Below are positions 35,580 to 47,755 of a DNA stretch of 64,000 bases, piece by piece. Position numbers and translations under genes: made by a program. The notes beneath the pieces are model-generated. The model worked only from the letters and a program-made list of their open reading frames with translations, did no database searches and was not told the DNA's origin. Where the stretch lies: contig VXAU01000943.1 of assembly GCA_013399695.1 (NCBI GenBank), positions 1,291,667-1,355,666 on the forward strand. Direction: 5' to 3'. How positions within the stretch are numbered: position 1 is the first letter of the stretch; every line of letters starts with the position of its first letter. The stretch comes from Formicarius rufipectus (lineage: Eukaryota; Chordata; Aves; Passeriformes; Formicariidae).

Positions 35580-38500
35580 ATGTTTTTTAAGAGACAGAAG
35601 AAAGCGTTTTCTTGCTAACGAGCTGTCAAGTCATTTTGCCCAGAAGTTCTAACTCCCTTCTCACACATACATATGAAATGTGGAGGAAAACTTCCATTCC
35701 ACTAGAAGTTCTGAGAAGAGTTTCTCCACACATAGGACTGCCTGAACTCTCTGTTGTAACAGCTCTCACTGTTGAAGCTGTGGCTGCTCACCTCAGCAGG
35801 CTACAGCTTGGTTTTATATTAACACTGCAAATACATTTCTAATCAATCCTCAAATAAATCCAGATTGGTACATAGATAAAATACTGCCATTTCACAGGCA
35901 GTGGAATGGCAATATCAAGACACCTGAAGAAGTCAATTTAGCAAAATGCAGAAAGCAGAGCTCTGAGCCACCTGAAAAAATGCTCTAATGGTTCTTTTCC
36001 CCAGCGATTTTAATCAGTGAACCACTAAACCAGCATTTTTGTTAAGGTCTTCACAACTCCACACACACTGCAAAGGTGGCAAAGATAGCTTGACACAACA
36101 TACACAAGCAGACTCGCAGACTTAAAGCAATTTGTAGAGCATAAATAACATGGTCAAGTAGATAAACCACAGGCTCTGTTCTCAAGTTTGTCACCAAATC
36201 CAACCTAACTTGGTTTTAAAAGAGCCCGTGGGCCCCTGCCACCCTGCTGATAAGGTAAAACAGATATCTGCACCCTTTGTTCAGAAGGCACAGAGGACAA
36301 CAACAGGCACACGGAGACCATCCGGTGACAAGATGGGTCAGTGATTTAAAGCTCCCTTGCTCTGCTGCTATGCATACAGTGCTAGCAGAAAGCTAAGGAG
36401 CAAAAACACAGTAGCACTGCTTTCTTAAGAGGCCAAACCGCTATGAGAATGAGACAACCAGCTCAGAGTAACTGCAAATGGTAGGAGTTGAACAGGCAGC
36501 TGTATGCCTATCTGTGCCTGAATAATAACTGCTTCTGAACTCAACACACAAAGCAGCAAGCTCTCCCTCAATTCCATATGCAACTAAGTTATTGTGTATT
36601 ATCATGCACTCTTTGTCATAGACAGTACCACTGAGGAGCACTTAAAAACACCATTGTTGTCAAGACCACAGCACCCAATTTTCAGTGAGCTCTTGGGGGA
36701 CATTGCTCTACCACCTCTCAGCCCCGCTTTGCTGAAAGAAATCATGTCACTGGTAAAGCATACTTTGCAGATTCCTTCCTTCCAAAGGATTTCATTGATT
36801 CTGCCTAGGTTTTAAAAAATCAAACAGGACAACCACCTTACAGTCCAGTGTTCGTCTCCTTTCTCTATTCCAGAAGCTCCTTCTCAGAGGCCAAACAAGC
36901 AAAATCTCAGCTCTCCTTTTAACTCTGAAAAAAAAGGAATCTGGAGCATGTCTATCTGTTCTAAATAGATAACATTCATTCTTCCGATACAGTAAATGGC
37001 AATTTTGTAAGAGCTTTTAAAATAAATTCAATAGTGTGGTCAAAGTAGATCAAAACCAGAGCACTCAGATCCGACTCTGCCAAAGAGCAGGTAGGAACAA
37101 CCCCAGAAGGAGGAGTAAAGCAAATGTAAGAAGTTTGGTAGCAGCAGTTCACCTTGTGGTAGCCACAATTTGGTAGCTCAGAGCAGATTTCAGGATGGTT
37201 CACCAGGATTCAACCAGAAGCCCATGCAGTTCAATGGCACATCTCACACACTGGTCTCAATCAAGTTTCCAGAGAAGTGTGTGAGAACCCTGCAGCAAAC
37301 TCAGGCACAACAAGCTATTCCCTCCCTCTCTTTCCCAATATAGAAGCACATCTGTTAGAGCAGAATAAAAAACAAGGTTTAGACTACAGGCTTAATACCT
37401 CTTCCAAAATTTCTACTGTCACTGATTACGATAATTGAATATTCTTCATATTCCTACAGACATCTGATGCTTTTTAACTCGTGTTGAATTCTTGCTCCTG
37501 ATGATTCTCACAGCATGAGTTTCACTGCTTAATTGCAACCACACTGAATAGTCTATCGTCAATTTACAGTACATGTTCTGTATCATCAGGCAGCCTTGAC
37601 GCAGCAGAAACTTTTCCATAGCTAAACCACCACACTCTTCTTTTTGCCCTGCTTAAAGCTTCTTAAAGAGGGTCTTTCTTTTGATACTTTGCATGTATGT
37701 TCAGAGATGATTTTTGGCAAACAGAACAAGGTAAGCTGAAGGACCTGTTCTCAGGCAAGGGAAGCTGTAAGAAATAGGTGTAAAACAACATTCAGCAAGT
37801 TTAGCAGACTCTTAAGGGCATAGTTAGATGAGTTGCCCTTTTGGCAGCAAAGCCAGTCTGAAGAACTGCTGCTACCAATATTTACTTCCACCCCTGCACC
37901 ACCACACTGTCTGATGTGCCTGTACAACCATTTGTGTGGCCAAACAGTGAACCAGTTTGGCAAACTGAGGCAGGCTAGGTACAAGCTCTGTTGCTTTATG
38001 CCAGGCTACTTATAATCCAGATCTGCTCCTTGATCTGTTTCAGCATCCAGTTTCTCCAGCAGCAGCACCAGCACACACAGCAGGGTGTGCAGAGTCAAAA
38101 ACGGGCAAGCACCAGGGACTCCTCACAAGCCAACGCTTCAGTGCTCACAGGCACAGGAACAGAATGCAGATAGGCCTACAGAGGTAAGGGTGCAGCCACA
38201 AAGTACAACGCCTGCTTCTTCAAAAATATAAAAGTCAACATTGGAGCAGTTCGCCTGAATTCTGTGCAGTGAAATGTCACCTATCATTGCTAAGTGGTGT
38301 TTGTGAGCCTGAGTGGTCTTAAAGGCAACCCTTCAGAAATTTCCCAGCAGATAGAATTTTTTTTTTTGTTCAAGTTCTTCAAGATTATCAGGAATTTCTC
38401 ATTATGAATAAGGTTTCTGCTTTTCTGGGCTTGTATAGCCCCTATCACAAAGGAGATCAAGCTCCAAAATGATTAAACTTTTAAAACAGAAAAAAAACCC

Positions 38501-40059
38501 TAACAGGCAAGTCAGGGTATGTGGGGGAAAGCTATTTTAAATCCAATAGGCAGAGTAGTGCTTGGACAAAAACTCAACAATGAAATCTCCTTATATTCAC
38601 AAACTGCTCTGAAAACCTGAGTTAACACCTTGACTTTGCCAGCAGGAAGACTAGAGGGACTCCAGCACAGCTTGTAAGCAGGAAATCCAAGCCCACAGCA
38701 AAACTTGCTGGGTTAAAGGACTTCATATCTATGTAAACAGACCACAGAACATAGCGAGGCACAGAGATTTCTGTGAAGTCCAAGGCCACACAAACTAGTT
38801 AGAAGGATTTTATGAAGGCTGCCTGCATTGCCTTGAAGAAATTATGGTAAAAGAAAGCAGAAGAGATGAAGCCCTGCAAGACAGCACAGCTCATATTTAA
38901 GACAGAAATTAGTTTCAATACTCACTTGAGTATAAACTGCTCCACAGGATAAAGTTGCTGTTGTTTGGGTTTTGATTTTTTTTTTCCTACTGAATTTATA
39001 AAAGACCAACAAAATTCCTAAGCCATAGGCACAGGCTGGAAGGCAAGAGAATCGACACAGCATTTCAGGAACTCAGGAAAAAAGCAACATCTAGAAAGAA
39101 ACATAGAAATAGCTATGGGAAGTCAATATGTTACAGGGTAGCAAGTCTTTGAATAGCTAGGAAATAAGTATCAAAGGTATTCCATTCTTACCCATCTCAA
39201 ACATACAAACTGCTCAGAAAAGCTGTTGTATATGAACATTTTAGCCTTGTGGCTTATAGTTGCCTTAGTTTCTATATTTGGATGTTTAGTGACAAATGTA
39301 GTTTCTCTGGCTGTGGACTAACCCTAACTGAAAACAATCCAAGAACATGAACTGCAAAGATGAAATGCAAGATGGGGGGAAGGAGGGGGAGAAGCAAAGA
39401 GTCCAAACTCTTTGTACTCATAATATACAGAAGAGACCTACAAAGTTCCTGGTTGTATGAACAGGAATTATTTATTTTCTTGCACATTAAAATTCGGGTC
39501 CTGTCTAGCTTGGAAGACTGTGTTGACCAATAAACAAATTAACTGATCCCAAGAGAGGAAAGCAAAACACCTCCACAAAACAAACAACAACAAAAAGTCC
39601 CTAGCCTGCAAAAAGGTGGTCACAGTCATAGTCCAGCTATGCCCTCACACCAGAGCAGATTACAATTTCTCCCAGAACATCTTTACCACACCTCTGAGCT
39701 AAATAATCTGTATTGGGAAAACTACAGTGGGAAGTGAGCAGCAGATTTTTTTACCAAACATTGCAAAAATCAAGTACACAAGCACAAAATACATCCCCCC
39801 AAAAGAATTTCTAATGTTAACCTGACCAAAGATGAGCAGCTGAATGGGAGGGGGACTTACACAAAAACTTGTTTAGGGTGGGGTTTTTTTTTGCTTGGTT
39901 TTGTTCACACTTATTTAACGTCAATGATTGATTAACATTTTGGATAAAGGAGGTCTTTGTTAGTGATTCAGGATCTCCACCCCTTCAATTAAGGTGTTAA
40001 GAGTTCACACAAGTGCAGTGAGACCCAAGATCCTCAGACCCCTCTCCACAATAAAATCC

Positions 40060-40145
40060 CGACCAAATTCCCCCNNNATCCTCAACCCCCCCCCCCCAAA
40101 AAAACCCCGCCCAAATCCCCCCCCCCCCAGATTTAAAAAAAAACA
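40060..40145. repeat. C-rich/A-rich low-complexity patch with 3-base gap (possible assembly artefact)
   Basis: There are runs of 12 Cs, 7 As, 12 Cs and 9 As, with NNN at 40075-40077 among CCCC and AAA homopolymers. It looks like poorly resolved reads at a gap edge rather than normal genomic sequence, and any open frame here (39994-40215) should be disregarded. Confidence 0.7.
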
Positions 40146-42599
40146 GAAACGCATTCGCCCCACTGAGAAAATTACCAAATCCCAAAAACTGACATCGTTG
40201 CTAAATTTAAGTTAAAAAAAGAAAGATGCCTTTCTTTTGTTGTTTGAGGAGAGGCCAGCAAGGGAGACAGGGAAAGAATATGAGCCCTTGAGCCATTTTT
40301 ATGCTCTGAGTAAGAAAAAAAAGGACACATTCATTAAAAATAATCTCTTTGGAGAACACTGTTAAAAGAAAAAAAATCCACACCGCACAACAGAACCATC
40401 ATGCCAACTTGTCCAAAATGGCTATAAAACCTCACCAAAGCAACCCTTGTAATTCAGGGGAGAAGGCAGAACCCTCTGCTCAGGGATGCAGGCATGTGCA
40501 CTTCTGTGAGCACAGCTCCACTGCTACAGGATGAGCACAGAATGACTGTGTGTGGCCCTGTTTAACTTTACCAGATCCACACCTGTAACATCCCACTGCA
40601 AGTACAAATCGGGCATGACGGATCTCACAAAAAGCAAGAGAGGTAAACAAAAAGAAGTGGGAATAAAGCTGTTTAGGTATGCTAATTATTTCATTCCATA
40701 ACCTAATATTTGATGCAATACCTTGCCTAGCTTTCCAACATTTGTTTTTGAAATATTTTGAACAATCACTGACCAAATAATGAAAAGAAAAAAAAAAAAG
40801 AAAAACTCTATATCACTTTTTTTCCTCATGCTTTTAAAGCTTGATACATTTAAGGATGTTTCAGCGCATCCTATGACGTCTGTGTGGGCTTTTCACAGAG
40901 AAATAGAGGACAAAATACTTTCAAGGAAAAAAATTCTACTGGAACCCCTAAAAAGTGGAAGAAGTGTCTCCCCTAGTTCCTCAATCTATGTTTTGACAGT
41001 AGAGCAACCAGTCACCAACAGAGAGGCTTAATGAGACAAGCTTGACCTGGCACAACCCTTTCTTCTCCGCCCAGACCACGAGGGTGTTACTTTACCAGGT
41101 AAGAGCTACAAGACTTCATGTTCCTTTTCCAGGAAGTGAGGTTCATGGTTATTTCCAGACCAGTTTCAGAGTCCAAGTAGGTTTGGCATCTGGTGAATAA
41201 AAGCATCTTCCCTTTCACATTGGTAGCCTTTGAACTGTTCTACAACCAGGTCCCTATCAACACTTATTTCATATTTTCTTTCTTTGCTTCATGACAATTT
41301 CCTGATTTCTCATGTAGTTTACCATTAAGTCAGTGATCATGTAACCATCCCACCCTCATTTTTATACCCAAATAGCAACCCACAACTGACTGTCACATTG
41401 GATTCCTCCCATCTGTGTCCTCACACTCTGACTACCCTCTGAGAGTGACATCCACCTTCCACAACTCAAACACTCCATCAGCAGAGGGCTTTTTAGTCCC
41501 ATCATTCCATCACCTACCTAGAAACCTTGGGGACAGAAAGCTGAACAACACAGAAACACAGGGTGCTCTCGCTCATTCTAGAAGTGGAGTCTTGTTGACT
41601 GCATGCATCTGCCTGTCCCATCATTTTCCTGAGTATTTGGGGTCTCCAGTGTTCCTTTTTTTTCTCATCATCCAACCTGTGACCTCATGAACGTGCAGTG
41701 ATTCTACAGATATAGACTTTCTCATCCCCCTCTGCAGCCAGCCAGGGCACAGCTTGCCTCTCATGCACGGACACATACACACACACACATGCAATGCCTC
41801 TCCTCAACCTAGCAGGAATAATTCCAAATAAAAACACTGCCTCTGCCTTGTCAGATACGGCTCTCCCCCATGATCCCTATATACAAGATCCCCCCCACTC
41901 CTAGTATCCCACAGACTCTTCTTGCACAACTATCCCACATACCAGTTCAACACTAGACATTTAGCTTCCCTGGATTCCCGCTTGTCTGAACTACCTACAC
42001 TGATTCCCAGCTTTGGAGCCCTAGAGTTCCCCTCATGACCATTTATACCACACCGCTCATGCTGAAAGCACTTCCTACCCACCCCATATTCTGGCTCCCA
42101 ATGCATCCCCATACTGCAATCCCACTCCCGTATCCTTTTCTCCCAGTGGCTCAAGTCCCAGCTCCTCACATCCTTTCATCACTACCTCCATCCCCTCATG
42201 CATCAATCTAATTCTCCCCAGCATACCTCATACTCCACATTTCTTTATCCACTCTCTTGATTTCTTTCCTGCAGATACCCATATTTCAGCTCTTCCTGCA
42301 ACAAAGCCCCTCACCCCTTCCTCACAACACATCCCAGATGATCTAATGTCCCACACACCATCACTGCATGTTTCACCTTTTAATTCCAATCCCTACATCC
42401 CTGACACAGACCTCCAAACCCCGGCCCCTCACTCCAGCTCCAGCACAGAGTTCATACACCGCAGCTCCCACCTCACACCAGCCTCCTTCTCCTAGGACAG
42501 TCCGCACTTCCAATACAACAGCCCAGCCCTAGTGCTGCAGCCCCTCCCCTCCTATGTCCCAGCCCCTCACTGGGATTGGAATCTCAGAACCACCTCTCT

Positions 42600-43360
42600 A
42601 ATCCACTCAACACCGTCCTCTTCCACAGCACGGCCCCGAGGGCACCCCACACACCAGCACATCCTCCAGAGCACCCCAGTGCTGCACCTCACAGCCCCCC
42701 ACGCAGCACAGCCACGTGGGCACCCAGTGCACCCCACACATCTCTCCACGAAGCACAGCTCGTGGGGCATCCCATGCACCCCTTATCACAGCACATCCCC
42801 TACGGCATCCCACATACATTCCTCCATACAGCACAGCCCCCAGGGCTTCCCCGGCACCACAATGCAGTGCAGAGCATTCCATGTGCCCCTCCACACGGCA
42901 CAGCCTCCAGGGCACCCTGTGCACACCAAAGCACTCCAATCACCCCATGGAACACAGCTCTAAGAGCATTCCCTGAGCCCCACACATCCCTCCGTGGAGC
43001 ACCCCCTGCTCACCATAAATCTCATGCAGCACAGCTCCCAGAGCATCCCATGCACTTCACACATCCCTCCATGGAGCACAGCCCCCAGGTACCCCGTGCT
43101 TCCCACACATCCCATGGAGCACATCCCCTGCACCCCACACATCCCTCCATGGAACATCCCCTGCCCACCACAGATCCCTCCATGGAACACAGATCCCAGA
43201 ACATCCCATGCTCCCCACACATCCCATAGAGCATATGGGATATGGAGCATATGTTCCACTCCTGGAGCATATCTGCTCCCTTCACAGCTCACCATGGAGC
43301 ACATCTTCCTGCCCCCCACAGATCCCTCCATGGGGCACAGCTCCCAGAGCATTCCCTGCT
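42600..43360. repeat. Degenerate part of the minisatellite array
   Basis: Diverged copies of the neighbouring 35-bp unit recur at variable spacing: cores such as ACAGCTCCCAGAGCATCCCA and CACACATCCCTCCATGGAGC. Copies become more regular toward 43360. This suggests an old array whose proximal end is being homogenised. Confidence 0.75.
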
Positions 43361-43830
43361 CCCCACACATCCCATGGAGCACAGCCCTTACTCCCCACAC
43401 ATCCCTCCATGGAGCACATCCCTTACTCCCCACACATCCCTCCATGGAGCACATCCCTTACTCCCCACACATCCCTCCATGGAGCACATCCCCTGCTCCC
43501 CACACATCCCTCCATGGAGCACACCCCCTGCTCTCCACACATCCGTCCATGGAGCACATCCCTTGCTCCCCACACACCCCATGAGGCACAGCTCCTGGAG
43601 CACCCCCTGCTCCCCAAACATCCCTCCATGGAGCACATCCCTTACTCCCCACACATCCCTCCATGGAGCACATCCCTTACTCCCCACACATCCCTCCATG
43701 GAGCACATCCCTTACTCCCCACACATCCCTCCATGGAGCACATCCCTTACTCCCCACACATCCCTCCATGGAGCACATCCCTTACTCCCCACACATCCCT
43801 CCATGGAGCACATCCCTTGCTCCCCACACA
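43360..43830. repeat. 35-bp minisatellite array
   Basis: Near-identical 35-bp units (CTCCCCACACATCCCTCCAT followed by GGAGCACATCCCTTA) occur in tandem, about a dozen copies, with two or three variant units near 43500-43620. Because 35 is not a multiple of 3, each unit shifts frame. All three forward frames read as long repetitive open frames (HPSMEHIPYSPHIPPWSTSL type), which are artefacts. It abuts the CpG island. Confidence 0.93.
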
Positions 43831-43954
43831 CCCCAGCACGCCGCTCATCCCCGGGCACCCCCGACCTCCCCTCTCCCTCGGTGCACCCCCACACGCCCGG
43901 AGCCCCCCAAAGCCCGGTGCGGGTGCCGCAGCGCGTTGCCCGCCCCGCACTCAC

Positions 43955-44102
43955 GGTGCTCAGCCCGTGGCCGGCGGGGGCGGCGCGGCGGCTCCGTCCC
44001 CCTCCCGCACACACACACAGGCTCCATTGTCCGCCGGCGCCTCCCCCCCCGCGCCGCGCACACATGGTACCGCCCAGCGCAGCCCCTCGCGCCCGCTCCC
44101 CC
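43955..44102 (-). other. BCL9: Candidate BCL9 noncoding exon 1 (3' part)
   Basis: On the minus strand the GC-rich sequence ends at GAGCACC followed by GTGAGTGCGG, a good donor at 43954, inside the CpG island. The exon start is either in this block or within the adjoining gap. An ATG at 44027-44025 in ACAATGG context opens a frame (MEPVCVCGRGTEPPRR) that runs through the donor, so a short upstream ORF is possible. Confidence 0.45.
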
Positions 44103-44589
44103 NNNNNNNNNNNNNNNNNNNNNNNNNNNNNNNNNNNNNNNNNNNNNNNNNNNNNNNNNNNNNNNNNNNNNNNNNNNNNNNNNNNNNNNNNNNNNNNNNN
44201 NNNNNNNNNNNNNNNNNNNNNNNNNNNNNNNNNNNNNNNNNNNNNNNNNNNNNNNNNNNNNNNNNNNNNNNNNNNNNNNNNNNNNNNNNNNNNNNNNNNN
44301 NNNNNNNNNNNNNNNNNNNNNNNNNNNNNNNNNNNNNNNNNNNNNNNNNNNNNNNNNNNNNNNNNNNNNNNNNNNNNNNNNNNNNNNNNNNNNNNNNNNN
44401 NNNNNNNNNNNNNNNNNNNNNNNNNNNNNNNNNNNNNNNNNNNNNNNNNNNNNNNNNNNNNNNNNNNNNNNNNNNNNNNNNNNNNNNNNNNNNNNNNNNN
44501 NNNNNNNNNNNNNNNNNNNNNNNNNNNNNNNNNNNNNNNNNNNNNNNNNNNNNNNNNNNNNNNNNNNNNNNNNNNNNNNNNNNNNNNNN
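44103..44589. other. Assembly gap (487 Ns) inside the CpG island
   Basis: A run of Ns flanked by extremely GC-rich sequence (CGCTCCCCC on one side, GGCGCGCGCGGGG on the other). It probably hides the core BCL9 promoter or first exon. Confidence 0.98.
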
Positions 44590-44659
44590 GGCGCGCGCGG
44601 GGGGGGCCCCGCGCTCGCGGCACCCCCGTAACGGAAACTGCGCGCGGGGCCCCCTGAGG

Positions 44660-44875
44660 GGTGTGCGGAGTGTGGGATGAGGGATGGGGGATGCGGGGTG
44701 TGGGATCAGGTATATGGGATGCGGGGTGTGGGGTCAGGGATGCAAGGCGTGGGATCAGGGATGTGTGTGGGATCTGGGATATGTGATCAGGGATGCAAGG
44801 TCAGAGATGAGGGATGCGGGGTGTGGGATCAGGGATGAGGAATCGGATGCAGGGTCACGGATGAGGGACCGCGGG
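44660..44875. repeat. G-rich degenerate tandem repeat
   Basis: Imperfect units of roughly 20-35 bp built on GGGATGCGGGGTGTGGGATC recur about eight to ten times with indels. Multiple G3-G5 runs make G-quadruplex formation plausible. It sits on the far side of the CpG island. The open frame read through it (44684-45109) is repetitive and not considered a gene. Confidence 0.8.
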
Positions 44876-45110
44876 TGCCCTGCTCGCCCCCCTCGGCACC
44901 CAGGGACACCCCACTCCGTCGCCCGTGGGGTTGCGGAACGGGCCGGAGGTGCCGCTGGGCTCATGTGTGTCCCACCCCCCACACACACGGTTCTGAGGGA
45001 GAGCGGGAGCGAGGAGGAGCGCCGTGTCTCCTCGTCGGGGCCTGAGCAACCCCCTCCGGCTGAGAGAGCCGAGGGCTTTTCTTGTGATGGGAGAAGCACT
45101 GGGGGCTGAG

Positions 45111-47437
45111 CGGCAGCTCAGAGCGGAGCAGGGAGGGACCAGGCAGTAATGGCAAACAGACACAACCCATCAACTCCTAAAAACGCTCAAGGGCCCCATC
45201 CTGGACATACGCTCCGTGTTCGGGGGATTAGGCATCAATGTAGTTTGGTTTCAAGCTGGCAGCGAGGAGTTTTGAAGATTTGCAGCAATCCCCCGCCCTT
45301 TTCAGTTTCAGATTTGCTCTGAAAAGAGGGCTTTCAACATCCACTAATCCTTCTCGGTCACCTCCACAAAATGTTGCTTAAAATGGGCGATCTCGCGGGC
45401 TGCGAGGAAGAGCTTTCCAAGCACACCGAAGAGCCGAGCAGAGAGCCAGCTGATGGGTTTTGCATATCCGCGATGCCTGAAGAACCTGTTTGGCCAACAC
45501 AACACCGGTGAACACAAACGCAGAGAGTGTCCTCCCTCTCCCTTTATCCTCAAACGACACATTCTTTGTTCGACTCCCACCCTGTCCAACTCCCACTTTT
45601 AGATAACCCAACTCTTTGGAAGAAGACCCTTTCACCGCAACCATTCACACTGGGCGTTGCTCCGGCAGATAAAAGGCACCTCCTCTCTGCTCAGCTGCCC
45701 ATCCCTAAGGGGCTTTAGCCTCTCCTCCCCTCGTCCATGCCCACTTGGAAACACTGTCAAAGAACTCTTTGCAGCTTCCTGAGTACCGCTAATTATCACC
45801 TCTTATCCCATATACTTTTCCTGGAGGGGAATACTTCTTAACAGTGGGGGTTCGGTCCCTTCTGATTTGCAGACCAGAGACACGAAACATTTCCCGCTGG
45901 ACAGACTTTCAGACAATTTTTTCAGGCAAGTACCTGGGGCTGCAAGTTCCCAGGATCCACGACACGAAGGTGGAACGCTGTTGTTGCTCATGCATCTTTC
46001 CACCTCCAGTACAGACACCACCCCCACCTGCACCCTTCCAGTGATCACAGCAGCACCTTCTACAGCTGAAGTGCTGACGAAACGCAACTGATCAGCTCCG
46101 CTGGAACCACAACCTTTGCTGCCATCAGTTCCACACGCTCCTCTACTTCACGTACAAACCTCTATTTTCACATTGATAAGGGTCACAGAATGTAACACCT
46201 ACAATTCCTCCTCTCCTTTAGGTATCCCACACCAGAGAGCTGAGCCCAGGAAAGATTGCCATAGCAGTAGCTGTGCAGAGCAGACCGGTCGGGCAGCCAA
46301 CCATGGTGTAAGGACAGGAGATCCAGTCCCGCTCTCACCAACATCAGGAACCCCTCGTGGTTTATTTAAAAGGAGGTTTGTTTCCCCCGAGGAGTAGGGG
46401 CTAGGATTTTTCTAGAGAGAGCCTCTGGAAGCCAAGCACCCAACTTCTGTTTTCCAAGGCTACCTTTGAAAACCCTGTGCTTCAATCCTGACACACGCGA
46501 CAACAGCTATAAAATACAAGGTGTTAGCGGACTGCCTTTTTTGTCCTCCTCCCTCCTCTGACCCAGTCCTTCGCTGTCTTGTCCCTAGAGGAGTTAGACC
46601 GGGGGAAAGGAGCTACTAGTTTGCAGATGCTGTGGCTCCTCCGACTCCCCTCCCATCCCCCCGACCCCATCCCCCCACATTTCAAACAGTTATAAATGAC
46701 TGTGCAACTCTGCAGGCAGTGGTCTCAAATAACCACACCAAGCCTCTCCCCTCCAACGGCTTTAAGTCTCTTCCTTCCTCTCCCTGGGGCTCCAGAGAGC
46801 AGTTATCAAGGTGTTTTGCTTCACTCTCAAGAGTTAAGTTGCTACTTCACCCGCCGCCTTTGGGAATCCACCATGGCAGTGAATTCCCAAGGCAGGAATT
46901 CTCAGCTGAGAAATCCCTCCCTCCCGCTGTCCTTGAAAGGTTTTACCATGGGAACTGGCAACAACAGGCTCCCAAACGATTTAACTGCGAGGACAGGTTG
47001 TAAGTTAGGATTTCAGGTAGCAGAGCCCCAGACGGCGGGACCACCAGTGCCAGCCTCGAGAGCAGCCCTCCATTTGGGGGCCTTGCCCTCCCTCGGCCAA
47101 CCCCATAAAAGCTGCCCCAGAGAAGCCAGCTGTCCCGGCTCTTTAGAGCACTCTGGCAAATCCAAGAACATCTTGGAAACATTACAGCTCTCACCACACT
47201 GTGCACTCTCCTCACAACTCCCTGTCTGCAGTGAGGACGGGAGATCGGCCAGTCTATTCAAAAGCAGGGTCCTCTTGAATTAGAGCAAACCAATCCTAAG
47301 GAAAGTTACCACAGGAGCTCCAGTTCTGTGGAACAGACAGATCAGACAAGATAGCCCAGCCAGCTAAATACATTTGCATGACATTTTCTGTACATGGTTC
47401 AGAGCATGGCACACCCCGATCCAGCTTTTATTCTCTT
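45111..47437. other. Upstream intergenic flank, no gene seen
   Basis: Moderately GC-rich, unique sequence next to the CpG island. A 195-codon forward open frame at 46696-47283 is Ser/Pro/Leu-rich, lacks homology I can recognise and has no clear splice sites, so it is treated as chance. Confidence 0.55.
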
Positions 47438-47440
47438 TAA

Positions 47441-47548
47441 GGGCCCAGCCCTGCAAACACTTAATTTTACATGTGTAAGTAGAGTCCCACTGAAGCACAA
47501 TGGAGCTACTCATGCAAATAACACTGAGAGTTTGTAGGGTTGTGGCTC
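47441..47548. mobile_element. Ancient palindromic MITE-like element
   Basis: The left end GGGCCCAGCCCTGCAAACAC is nearly the inverted complement of the right end (GTTTGTAGGGTTGTGGCTC). The middle (GTAAGTAGAGTCCCACTGAA then GCACAATGGAGCTACTCATG) is also roughly self-complementary. I know this pattern as an old, interspersed palindromic repeat of reptile and bird genomes (CCTGCAAACACTTA, AGTCCCATTGACTTCAATGG type), but cannot name the family with certainty. It is diverged and non-autonomous. Confidence 0.6.
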
Positions 47549-47683
47549 TTTTTCACTATTCCATCTGCAGCAGACCCAGTTTTAGAGGATCCTGCCATGG
47601 TCTCTCTGTTATTGCTGCTCACTTGTGCCACTTAAACAATTCTTGAAGCTACACTCATAGGTGAGCTGCTTAAACAATCCAAC

Positions 47684-47700
47684 TTTTTTTTTTTTTTTTT
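47684..47700. repeat. T17 homopolymer
   Basis: A run of 17 T residues directly after the MITE-like element, simple sequence. Confidence 0.9.
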
Positions 47701-47755
47701 AAAGCCCTACTAACAGGAATAAATCCTTAATGCCAGACCAGCTCTGATGTAGATT

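Larger units (their letters stand above)
24911..43954 (-). other. BCL9: Large 5' intron region of BCL9
   Basis: This is inferred to be intronic because the first coding exon has an acceptor at 24911 and the only CpG island lies at about 43.8-45.1 kb. It contains simple repeats (A23 at 26804-26826, a TA tract at 35546-35579, a low-quality C-rich patch near 40.1 kb), the 35-bp minisatellite at the far end, and one exon-like block at 34597-34767. From memory the human gene has three noncoding 5' exons; their counterparts should lie here but are not identifiable by translation. No other gene is recognised. Confidence 0.55.
43840..45110. promoter_or_regulatory. BCL9: CpG island, probable BCL9 promoter region (interrupted by gap)
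   Basis: GC- and CpG-rich sequence flanks both sides of a 487-base N gap (43840-44102 and 44590-45100). It includes CGCGCGG runs and many CCGCC/GGCGG elements usable by SP-type factors. It lies upstream of the first coding BCL9 exon in the minus direction, and no other promoter-like island is seen in the window. The transcription start may be inside the gap. Confidence 0.65.

Noticed and set aside
43360..43830. CRISPR-like regular repeats
   Set aside because: Units are directly adjacent with no unique spacers, and the window is animal nuclear DNA.
43208..44680. Forward open frames of 322 to 490 codons over the minisatellite and gap
   Set aside because: They translate the 35-bp repeat in shifting frames and then run through Ns; no homology, no splice context.
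44684..45109. 141-codon forward open frame
   Set aside because: Begins in the G-rich tandem repeat and is repetitive (CGIRYMGCGVWG type); not a gene.
46696..47283. 195-codon forward open frame upstream of BCL9
   Set aside because: Ser/Pro/Leu-rich, no recognisable similarity, several overlapping frames open in the same GC-rich stretch; no paired splice sites noticed.
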